From contig OX578276.1 in the NCBI GenBank assembly GCA_951217055.1, positions 113,057,313-113,121,312 on the forward strand: DNA of 64,000 nucleotides. Reading direction: 5' to 3'. The stretch is from Gerris lacustris. Taxonomy: Eukaryota > Arthropoda > Insecta > Hemiptera > Gerridae. This document shows, in pieces, positions 11,068 to 21,298 of the stretch; position 1 is the stretch's first letter; every line of letters starts with the position of its first letter. Under the pieces are notes generated by a model. That model saw only the letters and a list, made by a program, of their open reading frames with translations. It had not been told where the DNA came from and did not search any database. The translations under genes and the position numbers were made by a program.

Positions 11068-11469
11068 TTTATCTACGATTGATACGAAATATAAACATTG
11101 TATCTCTTGACTTTGTATTCATTGCGCATGCGCGTTTCATATTTCTCTTTTTCCACCCTAGTGCGGTAAAAAAGAAGAATTCTTTACCTTAACGCACGAT
11201 TAGCGAGTTTGTTTACATTTAACAAAACTAATTTGCTGTTTGTTTAATTAAAGTAACTGTTTATATCGTGTTTTTAGAGAAAATTAATTAATGAATTAAT
11301 GTCATTTTTATCAAAAGAGAAATACGAAGTTACATACAGCAAGTTTATTTTTTTTTTTTTCTGTATTTATTATTAAAATCCACAATCGTAGATAAAGTAC
11401 GGTGCGAAAACTGCAGTTTGCTTTTTTATGCAAAATGCTACTTTCCGCACAAGACGCGTAATGTACTAT
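11068..11469 (+). mobile_element. Dispersed repeat family R1, copy 1
   Basis: This copy begins TTTATCTACGATTG at 11068, whose reverse complement CAATCGTAGATAAA lies at 11383-11396. Homology with copy 2 continues to about 11469 (..GACGCGTAATGTACTAT). It contains a TGCGCATGCGCG palindrome (11123-11134), then a block around TTTGTTTACATTTAACAAAA shared by all copies. A frame at 11293-11346 reads ELMSFLSKEKYEVTYSKF. That peptide resembles the start of Crypton-like tyrosine recombinase ORFs in insects (LPxKSKxxYExxYxxF), but this is an inference from memory of the pattern. Other copies are at 59267 and 63715, all in the same orientation. Confidence 0.7.
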
Positions 11470-12314
11470 TTTATGATAAAATAATACGCAATAATAATTT
11501 ATATAATCGAAAAAAAACTATTTGGAAGGACGAAATATAATAGGAGGTGCTTAGCTTGAGGTACGAGGAAGAAGTTAAAAGGCCTGATACCAGACTGAGT
11601 TGACCATATAATTACCTAAACCCTGGGCTAGCTAGGATCAGCAGCATTCCCTATCCCAAGAGCCATTTAGACAAAGAATTATGGAAGCAGTGAAAAGGTA
11701 CTACCAGGAACCCCTGCACTGTCAAGAATACTGATTACAAAGAGATAATTGCATCCTCATTCTCATTGCATCTCGAAATACGAGAAAAATAATGAAGAGT
11801 ACACAAAGCTCTTCGTGTATCAAAGCAATGCAAGCAACACACATGAATCTGTTTATTTTTATTTTTTAATTTTTTTCTGGCAATGGTAGCATTACCATTA
11901 TACATCCTTTTTGGAATTTGATTTAAAAAAAATTGTCTACTTTTATTAAATGTTTTACATTTCAAGATAACATACATATTTAAAATCTCCATTTCTCGGT
12001 AGGCTTCACAAAGATCCGATTCTTTTATCTTTATAGTTTCAGATATTTAGGACATATCCCAATACCTAATACCATGGTAAGATCTGAGCCAATTAATAAT
12101 GCTAAAAGTTCCGGTAATCTTTTGTTAAAAAATACAGTAATTGACGTATTATATAATTTTTTTTAATTTGCCCAACATTTTATTATTAATATTTATCACT
12201 CAAAATCAAAAACTATTTAAATTTGAAATTATGATACATGACTCGTGGTTTTTTTTATTTTAAAATAACGAGTCTACATTCATAATTTATAACAACGTCA
12301 TCTACATCCTAGGA

Positions 12315-12757
12315 CAGGGGTTCCCAACCAGAACCAGGATATTGTGTCTCTATAATGAACAGTGATTATACATATGCTACTAATTACTATATTTTTCTTC
12401 TAATCAACTTTATCAATATTTTTTTTAGAATTTTAATATTCTCTAATTATTAATTAACCCTTTACTGGATCAATAAAAAGGAAATGAAATGCAGCTTGGT
12501 TTCAGTTGCACCGGAACACCTGGGGACATGCGAAAAATCCCAATGCATACTTTGTGGCGCTGGCGCTGTCTTTTCAATCTCAAATTAGAAATTACAACAT
12601 TTGTTCTAAGAAAAAAAGCCTTAAACATCTTAAAATAGTGCCGTTATCAAATAATGTTATTCTGAGTAGAATTAGTGATGTGAGTCAGAACATTTTGGAC
12701 CAATTTGTGCAGGGCAAGTCCCTTAAAAGTCTGATAATAATAATTGGTTTAATTTAA
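12315..12757 (+). mobile_element. hAT element (ZBED5/SCAND3-like), decayed 5' part
   Basis: CAGGGGTTCCCAACCA at 12315 is a typical hAT terminal repeat. A possible 8-bp duplication half (TCCTAGGA) sits just before it. Downstream (about 12500-12560) one frame reads EKSQCILCGAG, matching the cysteine knuckle of an N-terminal BED zinc finger. In another frame, ending at 12757, IVPLSNNVILSRISDVSQNI matches the conserved 'VPLSNxTISRRIxDMSxDI' segment of ZBED5/SCAND3-type hAT transposases. The two parts are normally about 150 residues apart, so this is an internally deleted relic. The right end is absent, cut off by the Penelope-like sequence that begins at about 12756. Confidence 0.7.
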
Positions 12758-13840
12758 AATATTCAACGAACAAAATAAAAATATTATATTTACCATAGAA
12801 AAAGACATAAATAATGAAATAAACTATCTAGACATAACTATAAAGAAAGAAAATGATGGTAAATTAACCACCCTATGGTATGAAAAAGATGTCAAAAAAG
12901 GCCTATTTCTCAATTATCATTCCCAACACCCCTTCTATCAAAAACGAAACACCGTACTCAACCTAATAAAAAAATCTATAGCCCTCACGGACCCAAAATA
13001 TATACCGTTACTCAAAAATAAAATCTACAAAAAACTAGAAAAGAATTGATACCCAAAAAAATTAATAAATACTTTTTGGCACACTGCAACAGCAGCTAAC
13101 CTTTCAAAAAAGACCAAATAGAAAATAATTATTATTATAAATCCCTCACTTATGTTAAAGGATTAACTGAAAATATCCAAAAAACTTTTAGAGAGTTCGA
13201 CTGCGATAAAATATAATTCGGCCTGAAACCTACAAATAAAATAAAGAACAATTATCACCACAACCTTAAGGATAAAACAGAAAAACTAAAAAAGTCGCAT
13301 GTAATATATAAAATCAGCTGTAAGGACTGTGACCAAGTCTATATAGGGGAAACGATGCAAAAATTAGAGAATAGACTGAAACAGCATAGTTATGACATAA
13401 AAGCCAAAAATGATAAGACTGCCATTAGCATTCATTCCAAAAAAAACAACCATAAAATAGATCCTAACAATATAACAATATTAGATACCGAACAAAATGA
13501 ATCAAAACGAAAGTACCTAGAGTCAGCATACATAAGCATGACAAACAACACCATGAATTTTAAATCCGATACAAAAGACATCAACAAATATTATGTCCCG
13601 GTATGTCTTTTTATTCATTTTATATATATATGTTCTGTTATATTTCATGTCACAATGTATTATCAACCTGTTAACTTACAAAATAAATAATTAATGTTAC
13701 CTAACTATATGAAAAAAATGTAAAATGATGTTTTCAGGCACGTCTATGCCTCGGAGAGGGGCGAAATATAGCCAAATGTAAAACGAAAAGTGTGAAGATA
13801 AGTTATTTCAAACCCTTCAACGACCCACTATAAGCCTATA
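12756..13840 (+). mobile_element. Penelope-like element, 3' half (RT C-terminus and GIY-YIG endonuclease), decayed
   Basis: From 12756 the frame reads IIFTIEKDINNEINYLDITI, then LFLNYHSQHPFYQKRNTVLN, the region that follows the RT core in Penelope-like elements; it stops at 13047. After a frame break it resumes with YVKGLTENIQKTF, a stop, FGLKPTNKIKN, and then YKISCKDCDQVYIGETMQKL. The last is the linker plus the GIY-YIG endonuclease start (here 'VYIGET', with the following Arg in ENRLKQH). The C-terminal part with the conserved Glu region (RKYLESAYI) continues to 13690. Tail sequence to about 13840 (..GAGAGGGGCGAAATATAG..) resembles the region after the ORF in this class. The RT catalytic core is lost by 5' truncation, and at least one stop and one frameshift make it inactive. 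The endonuclease would nick target DNA for reverse transcription. Confidence 0.85.
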
Positions 13841-13976
13841 TAATTGGTATGGAAAATTACAGTCAACTCATCGCATTTGTAATGTATGTCCATAATGGTG
13901 TCGTAATAGAAGATTTCCTGTATTGTAAAGATCTGGAAAAAAAACACAAAAAAATCGGTCCGAGACAACTCAGACA

Positions 13977-14554
13977 AACTTTCTCATATACAAGGTCATA
14001 ATTACTTAGCCATTGTTTTCCATTTATTAGTTTTTGTAAGTACGTTTAATTATTATTGAAAATTATATCAAAATTTACCATAAAAATAACTTCTCCAGGG
14101 CGGGGAATCGAACCCGGGATCTCTCCGTCCACGATTTAAGCTATTTTCTCAGGAACTAGATTTTTCCCGGGAAAACTGATTATATGGTTGGATCCGTATT
14201 TAAATGGACTACATTTTAGAATTTTTTGATCAAAATCGTCGGAACCGTTTTCGAGAAATAACTTTTTTCACGTTTTTTCCAGAGTTATTGGGGGGTAGCA
14301 CCCCCCAATTTGGAGTTAAAATTCATTTCTCGATTTCGCCTCGGGGTATGATTTTTTTGAACATGTATGCCTAATTTCGTCAAAATCGGCCCAATAGTTT
14401 AGGCTCCAGGCGTCTGCACAGACAGACGACGGACAGAAATTTTTTAAAAAACCACTTTTTTGGACTCAGGGGACCTCAAAACGTGTAAATCCATCAAAAT
14501 CTCAAAATCAAATTTTCACGCCATCACAATACTTTCTCTTTAAATGAGAAAGTT
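13977..14554. mobile_element. Terminal-inverted-repeat element with tRNA-like segment
   Basis: AACTTTCTCAT at 13977 is mirrored by ATGAGAAAGTT ending at 14554. The interior holds GATTTCGCCTCGGGGTATGA and CAGACAGACGACGGACAG blocks and an inverted C/G block (GGGGGGTAGCACCCCCC). Homology to 53505-53770 shows it is a repeat family. It also holds GGGAATCGAACCC (14103-14115), the reverse of a pol III B box, hinting that a tRNA-derived SINE piece (minus) was incorporated. There is no coding frame. Confidence 0.6.
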
Positions 14555-14761
14555 AAAAACATTTAGTTCATTTTAGTGATATTTTCACTCGTATGAATTA
14601 CCTGCTTTTATCTATTCAAGGGGAAAAAAGTTAACACATTGACATGCTGCGAAAAGGTAAATGCTTTCAAAGAAAAGTTACGAGTTAAAAGAGAAAAATC
14701 TTCCAAATTATCCATTGCTCGAAGAAATAGCTGAACTAGACAATAACTCTCTAATTCCAAG

Positions 14762-14779
14762 TGTGTGTGTGTGTGTGTG
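14762..14779. repeat. (GT)n microsatellite
   Basis: Nine GT units. Confidence 0.9.
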
Positions 14780-17700
14780 AAGAAATTGTTGGTCTTTTGA
14801 AATACTATCTAAGTCTAAGATATCTAAGATGGATATCTATGGATGTCTGTATCTAAGATGGATATTTTGAATGAGGAAAATTGAAAACTAAAGAACTGGA
14901 TACATTTTTTTTAAGTGCGTACAAATCGTGTTCTAGAAAGCAAACGTTGAAGCAAAAATGAACAATATTTAGTGTTCGGATAAATTTTTTTGTAATACTT
15001 TTTATAATCTAAAAGTGAATTTATTTTTAAGCTCAATTTGTGAATTTATTTTAACTCTTTTTGTAAAATACGCTCTTAAATTTGTCAAAAAATTATTAAA
15101 CAATAAACAGAATCAAAGTTTCATTAAATATCAATTGGCTTATAAAACGTTAAACATTAATAAGTTTTTAATGTAATTTCATTGCATAGATGAATTTTTT
15201 TTATAAGGTTTACGAAAAAATGTTTGTTGTATTTTTTTTTTATTATCTATAGGAGTGAAAGTATTTTTAAGCTAAAATTTGTAATGCTAAAATTACAAGT
15301 ATGTTAGTAAGCAACACTTTTTTGTAAAGTGGGCTCTTAAATTTGTCTCAATCTAAATTTGACGAAACGGAAAAAATTAAAAAAGATTAATTCAAGTGAC
15401 GTTCACAGAAACGTGTCACACCAAATATTTATAGCGACGGAAGTATATCCTAATTGAAATAAAATGCAAAAATGTAAAATTAGTGAAGACGGATGCACAT
15501 GTGAAATAGCTGGAGGGTATAGAAACGATGCTGGTTATGTAAAAGATTTGTAAGGTAATATTCCAGAGGGAAATAATAAGGTCCAGGTGTTTAAATGATG
15601 TGTTAAATCAGAGTTTAATTTATCAAGTGTCGGTAGCGCTGTATATTTCGCTCAGTTGGATCAAAGCCCACTTTTCTTTTCTCTCAGTCTCTTCCCTCAC
15701 AGACCATTTCTTTCAGGGATTCTTACCATTGCCACATTCCATAATTTTATCTTTGATACGCCCCCTTGACAGTCATATTTTAATATTTTGGTCTAGAATC
15801 AGCCCCCAGTGGGGGGGGGGGGGGGGGGTCTGGCCCCTATCGTATTTAAAAGCAACCTCTTTTTATATTAATAAAATAGGTTGCTTAAAAGAAGATACAA
15901 AATATTAGATAGATACTGAATGTTTATTTAAAAACATTCTGAAAACAGTATAAATAGAAGTCAATATGTTGTGCGAGCTTGTTTATACGCGTTGTGAGCA
16001 TGAGGTGCACATAACATCAGAATGTCTATATTTAGAATTTAATTCTTTTCTCCCTTTCCCTTACTAATTATAACACAAATGGGAGGCCCTTCAAGTTTGT
16101 ATATTAGTATCTTCAACTATAAACTCAATTCACGCTAATCTTGCGCGGTAATTTGTTAATAAAATAATTCATTAAATGGAATGGAAGTAACCCGACTTTG
16201 GAAGCTGTTCAACATAGACTAAAAGTATTAAATCAGTTCCCTACAGAAGACTTTAAATACAGTCTCATGAGACTGTCTATCTGGGTATAACTGTTATGTT
16301 AAACATTAAAAAGATTCAAAAAACTTATTATGAGTTATGGTTATGGTCGTAAAGCCACATTTTAATTAAATTAATTTTGACTTTCGTAAAGGGAATTTTT
16401 ATTTTATTACCTAAAAATTAATTACAGCCTATGGAGAATTTAAATATGTATTATCAGAATACTCATCACCATTAACCTGGTGGTAAAATAATTAAGCTAA
16501 GTTTGAAATGGTATATTTAATATCACATATGCCACATGAGACTACTGTTAAAAGTCAAAGAAAATAATTATTTAATGCTGAGCTGAAGTAACTTCATGAA
16601 ATAATTTTATTTGCTTTGATTTGAAACAATCAAGTTGTGGCTCTAAAGATCTAGTGAAGACATTTCAGAGAATGTATGGTATGTAATTATATCATTTTTG
16701 AAGGTTCAAAAAAAAAAAAAAAAATGAATTACTTTGTACATAAAATCACGAATTGGTAGTATAGTTATAATATATCCCTTTTGTAGATGTACTTTTAAAG
16801 GGCGGAATGGTTTTGTGCGACTTCTGTTGTTCAAAATCCAAAAGGCTTTTGGGGACGAGAGCGGAGAGAAAGAACACAAGCGGTCTTTAATATCGGAGGG
16901 AAGAAGCCCTGGTGGCGCCATTAGAGCCGAAATATTGCCTCAGTTTTATGAAAGGGTCTCCCGAGCAGAAAGGCACAAGGTGGGATTTATAGGAACAACC
17001 GGATGGGGAGGAGCACCGAAAAAGAGACGAGGCAACGAGAGAGAAGTCGGAGCTTTATTGTAGGGGTCAGCAGTTGGGGCGAGTTTCAATATCACATCCA
17101 CATATAGAAGGATAAGGGGGCACATAAAAACCACACTCTCTCCACTTGCACACAAGCAGTAAGGCACCGTATCGTATAGTACAGGAGTAGAGGAATAAGA
17201 GGACGGCCAGGCGACAGGGCAAGTACCGCTCAAATTCGCCGCACTCCACAGATCCCCAAAGAGAAGTTTTATTATCCCTCGGATGAGAGACCTCTCCCTG
17301 CACAATGCCCTCTTTCCAACCTTTATTGGCACGTAAAGGCCGTTTATACGTCATTTCATCTACCACTACACTCGCACCAGACATAGGATCTGTAGGTAAC
17401 CACTCATAGCGCTAAAGCGAATAGAGCAAAGCTTTTTGACGAAAGACCCTGTTGGAAAATTATTTCAGTATGCACATTCACAATGGGTAAAATCACGAAC
17501 ACTATAACCTCCAGAAAGTATACGATGCAACTAAATGGCTAATATATTGTGGGCATTAATAAATGTTAAACAAACTCACATCACATCTCTTTTTACAAAA
17601 GTCAATGAAACCCTTTAATATGAAAATTAGACTTTTCAGTATAATAGTAGTGAGATTTCAGTTATGTCTCCATGAATAAATGAAACTTTATTTATGTTTA

Positions 17701-18450
17701 GACTATTTTATTTTGTTTAGACAAGTAAAAATAAGTTATCTACAAGAAGGTCCGCTCTCTTCTTCATCTCACGAATTGGATAAATCCTATGTTATTTTTA
17801 ACCAAAGGGAAGCCATCCTACCCTTTGCATATGAAAAGAATAAGGTACATTTCCGCGTATGTAATCGCTTTAAAAGAAAACATCTCCCCTAGGAAAGGGG
17901 TCCCGAAGAGAAGAAGAGGCTATAAATTTCAGATGAAGGGTAGCCCAGTGTAACTTTAAAAGGAGGTGTAAGTGAAGTTTGACGGGGTCTGTGAAGGTTT
18001 TGAGTTCCCATGACAAGTGTACTGTGGGGAGGGGACCATTGGTAGTCAGGACCTACTGGAGCGGAACTTCTAGCTCACTCTACTAGGGGAGAGAAGGGCT
18101 CAGACGTACCTCGCCTAGCACAGATATCTGCACAACCATTGTTCCTTTCAATTAAATATCATTCACAAAGCTGCTTCGCCCGACTATATTCACAACTTTA
18201 TATATAACAACTGTGTATTCGAATACATGGTTCGTTAATGGATTTAATTTTAAAAAATGGAAAAAAGTAATACAACTTAACTGAACTATGAAATATATTT
18301 CTATATTAAATTATAAGTAAATGATAAGATTTCAGAAATAATGCCTAGTTATGTTTAATGAAGATATCAGAAACGTTGCTTTAACAGCCACATTAAAACC
18401 AAACCTAAGATTAAAAAATCGGGTACGGGGTACCTCGGAACTTTTCCTCA
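14780..18450. other. No gene seen; includes a GC-richer unique island
   Basis: This interval is mostly AT-rich. An 18-nt G run at 15811-15828 lies beside AGCCCCCAGT, possibly a decayed transposon end. From about 16,790 to 17,400 and 17,880 to 18,120 the DNA is clearly richer in GC and purines. Overlapping ORFs on both strands there (up to 128 codons) have no domain, and neither strand looks more coding than the other, so I do not call a gene. Confidence 0.4.
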
Positions 18451-18455
18451 CTTCA

Positions 18456-18496
18456 GAGGCCACTAAAGTGGCCTCTCCTGCTGCTTCGCAGCAGGA
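18456..18496. repeat. Two adjacent perfect hairpins
   Basis: GAGGCCACTAAAGTGGCCTC (18456-18475) is a perfect 9-bp stem with a 2-nt loop. TCCTGCTGCTTCGCAGCAGGA (18476-18496) is a perfect 9-bp stem with a TTC loop, starting at the very next base. Confidence 0.9.
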
Positions 18497-18508
18497 GGAA
18501 GCAGCATT

Positions 18509-18540
18509 GGACGTGGTCAGTACTTGGATGGGTGACCGTT
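18509..18540 (+). repeat. 5S rRNA-like fragment
   Basis: GTGGTCAGTACTTGGATGGGTGACC matches the 3' half of animal 5S rRNA (consensus GTGGTTAGTACTTGGATGGGTGACCGC), including most of the internal control region's distal part. The 5' half of 5S is absent, being replaced by the two hairpins just upstream, and no T-run terminator follows. It is therefore a fragment, as in 5S-derived (SINE3-type) retroposons or a 5S pseudogene, and not a working gene. Confidence 0.65.
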
Positions 18541-19556
18541 CTTAACTAACTGATTTATTATCATTTCAACAAAAAAACAACCTTATTTTACTACGTTTTT
18601 ATTAGCTTGCATTCTTGTTTGTTTGTTTGTTTGTCCGGTACAAATCTGGCAATCGATTTCTAACTAACTTCCCGAATAGCTAAACATTTGAAACTTTTAG
18701 CATAGCTCAGAACACGATGACAATGCATTATTTTAATACTTTTAGCCATCTTTCAGCAGAATTTAATTAGTTTTCAGCAAATTTTGCTGTGCGGAAAGTT
18801 AGTTCGGAAAAAATCCGCAAGTTATTTTATTTGTTTTGCCATATCCAATATTTACGCAATCTTCATTTTGACGGGTCTCAAATTTGTGATAGATAAACAT
18901 TGAATGACAGAAAAACAGGAAATATCGATTATATTATTTCAAATATATCGATGGCATGCTTTAATTTGGTGTTGGGGAGATCCGTTGTACAAAGATTTAT
19001 CCTTTTATAGGTTTAAGATCAGCTCTCTGGATGGTTGTCACTTATGAAGTAAATAAACTATTTTTTTTTTTTTTTCACTAACATATATTATATAACAATA
19101 ACAATTATATTATCAACATTACATACAATTCAACAGAAAATTTAAAAACGTAGTATATAAAAAGTTCTTTTTATCTTGAAATTTTTAATACCTATATTTT
19201 ATTTAATTACTAGCAGAAATACCCGTGCTTCGCACGGAGCAGTATAGGAAGTGTCTTAGTAGATATTATGTAGAGATACTGAGTGGTTAATTGATCATTT
19301 ATTTATATTCTTAAATTTAAAAAAAAACATAATACTTTAAAAACTGATTAATTACGATTACAAATAAATTTGTTAATCATTTTTAAAAATGAATAATATT
19401 GTTTAAAAAATGTTTTGACTCTTGTGTAGTTCTAGACATATAATACAATAGCTCGTCAGCTAAGGGCTATTGGAGGCGGTAGTGCTATTTTTCCACATCT
19501 CAATATAATCTGCATTTAAATTGATTTATTTATTAAAAAAAATCTCATTAACAAAA

Positions 19557-19739
19557 TTATTTATATTGCTCCAGTTCACGGGTAAGCCTAATTTTCTTCC
19601 TTTCAGTTTTCTCTAATTCCTGGAGCAATCTTATCTTTTTTTTTTTATCGATTTCAAATACATCTTTTTTTATGTCCTCTAGAATTTTCTCATTTCTTAT
19701 TTTTGATGAAGTATCAAAATCAGAGCTTTGACTTGACAT
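19557..19739 (-). CDS. Short ORF inside the Helitron, unknown
   Basis: A 60-codon ORF starts MSSQSSDFDTSSK and runs into a highly charged Lys/Glu helix (LLQELEKTERKKIRLTRELE), likely coiled coil. It lies between the Helitron's Rep remnant and its 3' hairpin, the place where captured host fragments usually sit. I do not recognise the family. The ORF may simply be the tail of another protein cut by the deletion. Confidence 0.35.
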   Translation of the reverse strand: MSSQSSDFDTSSKIRNEKILEDIKKDVFEIDKKKKIRLLQELEKTERKKIRLTRELEQYK

Positions 19740-20210
19740 GTTTTAACATGAGTCAGAAGAATGATTTGTATACCATTCTTTAAGTTCACTATTTTCTGAT
19801 TTTATAATGATTGTTTCTGGTATAACCTAGCATTTAATACTTCCTCGAAACTTTTTTACCTAAAATAGGTGAAAAAGATATCTTTTAGAAAAATTATAAA
19901 AATAATAATGGCTCAGGAGGTGCTTCGATGCATGGGAGAGAAACCTTTCCACTGGAGCAACATATACCGGGAGGCTCATCGTACCATTTTAAAGCCTTAC
20001 AAAAAAAAACATAGTTTACTCATTTTACCCAGTTTAACTAATGCGTGATTAGCATCATCTATATTAGCATCATAATTCATAGCTGCATTATGAAAAAAGG
20101 TATAATGTGGATGGTTACATCTAGCGGTCGCTATTCTAAGAGTATTTTGGTTTATTCTTGATACATATGCCTCAACTGATTCTTTGGCCCTCGACATAGA
20201 AGTGAGAATT

Positions 20211-21298
20211 CTATCAGTTTCTCTCGGCGCTGTTCTCTCTCTTCAGTGCTTTCGGAAGCTCTTAAAACAGAGGTACGGATTCTATCAGTTTCTCTGGGCG
20301 CCATAGGCGGCCGAAGGTATGGGCTTGGGGGGGCTAAGCCCCCCCAAAAAATTTTGAGGAGTTCAAAAAATTTTATCAGCTAAGAAAAATCACAAGAATT
20401 GTAAAAGAAAAGGCTACATACACATAAACAAAATATGAGCACTACCTTTGTTGAATTACTGATTACACTAACTTTTAAATTAGTTTAATAATAGTATTTT
20501 TCCTGATATCAGTGGCAGGGACATTAGAGTTACGTTGAATGATGTTGAATTGAATGCTAGCAAAGAGGAACTGGATCAGAATGTTTTCCCTATGATGCAG
20601 AGTACTGATGAAGAGAGAAGTGATGAATGCGACCGCGTGATCTCGTCTCGTCACCGAAAATCTGCAATCTTATAAAATAGGGATGGAGCACTAAGCGAAA
20701 AAAGTGTCGCCAAGAACTAGGAAAATATAGTTGGATAGATTACCTTCCCGCTTCCCGTATGACTATAACCTTTTAAACATGGCACAATGGCACAACAATT
20801 ATTATTTGGTTAATAGCTTGGATGAGTTTGTGGACCCCCGGACCCCCCCCCCCCCCCCCTTCCTTGGAGGGTATTCTATTGAGGGTACCCCCAAATCTCG
20901 GTAGTGTTAGCCCCCCCAAATATATTGTTCTAGAGCCGCCTATGCTGGGCGCTGTTCTCTCTCTTCAGTGCTTTCGGAAGCTCTTAAAACAGAGGTACGG
21001 ATTCTATCAGTTTCTCTCGGCGCTGTTCTCTCTCTTCAGTGCTTTCGGAAGCTCTTAAAACAGAGGTACGGATTCTATCAGTTTCTCTGGGCGCTGTTCT
21101 CTCTCTTCAGTGCTTTCGGAAGCTCTTAAAACAGAGGTACGGATTCTATCAGTTTCTCTCGGCACTGTTCTCTCTCTTCAGTGCTTTCGGAAGCTCTTAA
21201 AACAGAGGTACGGATTCTATCAGTTTCTCTGGGCGCTGTTCTCTCTCTTCAGTGCTTTCGGAAGCTCTTGAAACAGAGGTACGGATTGTATCAGTTTC
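20211..21298 (-). repeat. 71-bp tandem array within the Helitron ORF
   Basis: Units start at 20211, 20282, 21004, 21075, 21146, 21217 and (partial) 21288, spaced exactly 71 bp apart. The one exception is where the 643-bp MITE separates two half-units. Units differ by only a few bases (TCTCTCGG versus TCTCTGGG alternate). Each encodes roughly ETDRIRTSVLRASESTEERE in one frame. Because 71 is not a multiple of three, the frame shifts at each unit, so the array cannot be read as a continuous protein repeat. Confidence 0.9.
20302..20944. mobile_element. hAT MITE, 643 bp, with 8-bp target duplication
   Basis: The ends are CATAGGCGGC (20302) and its perfect reverse complement GCCGCCTATG (20935-20944). 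Flanking host sequence is duplicated as CTGGGCGC (20294-20301 and 20945-20952), the 8-bp duplication expected of hAT transposition. The interior has C-rich and G-rich blocks near both ends and no transposase. The module TATAAAATAGGGATGGAGC at 20671 is shared with the MITE at 33520. It lies within the 71-bp array, so it is younger than the array. Confidence 0.9.

Noticed and set aside
14099..14130. tRNA gene
   Set aside because: Only a B-box-like segment is present; no A box or cloverleaf can be formed. The same applies at 1366-1405.
16734..17384. Overlapping ORFs of 105-128 codons on both strands
   Set aside because: The GC-richer DNA lacks stops on both strands. No domain, no splice context and no strand bias supports a gene.
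18509..18540. Functional 5S rRNA gene
   Set aside because: The 5' half is absent and no terminator follows.
20211..21298. CRISPR-like direct repeats
   Set aside because: Units are contiguous 71-bp tandem copies without spacers, in a eukaryotic Helitron.
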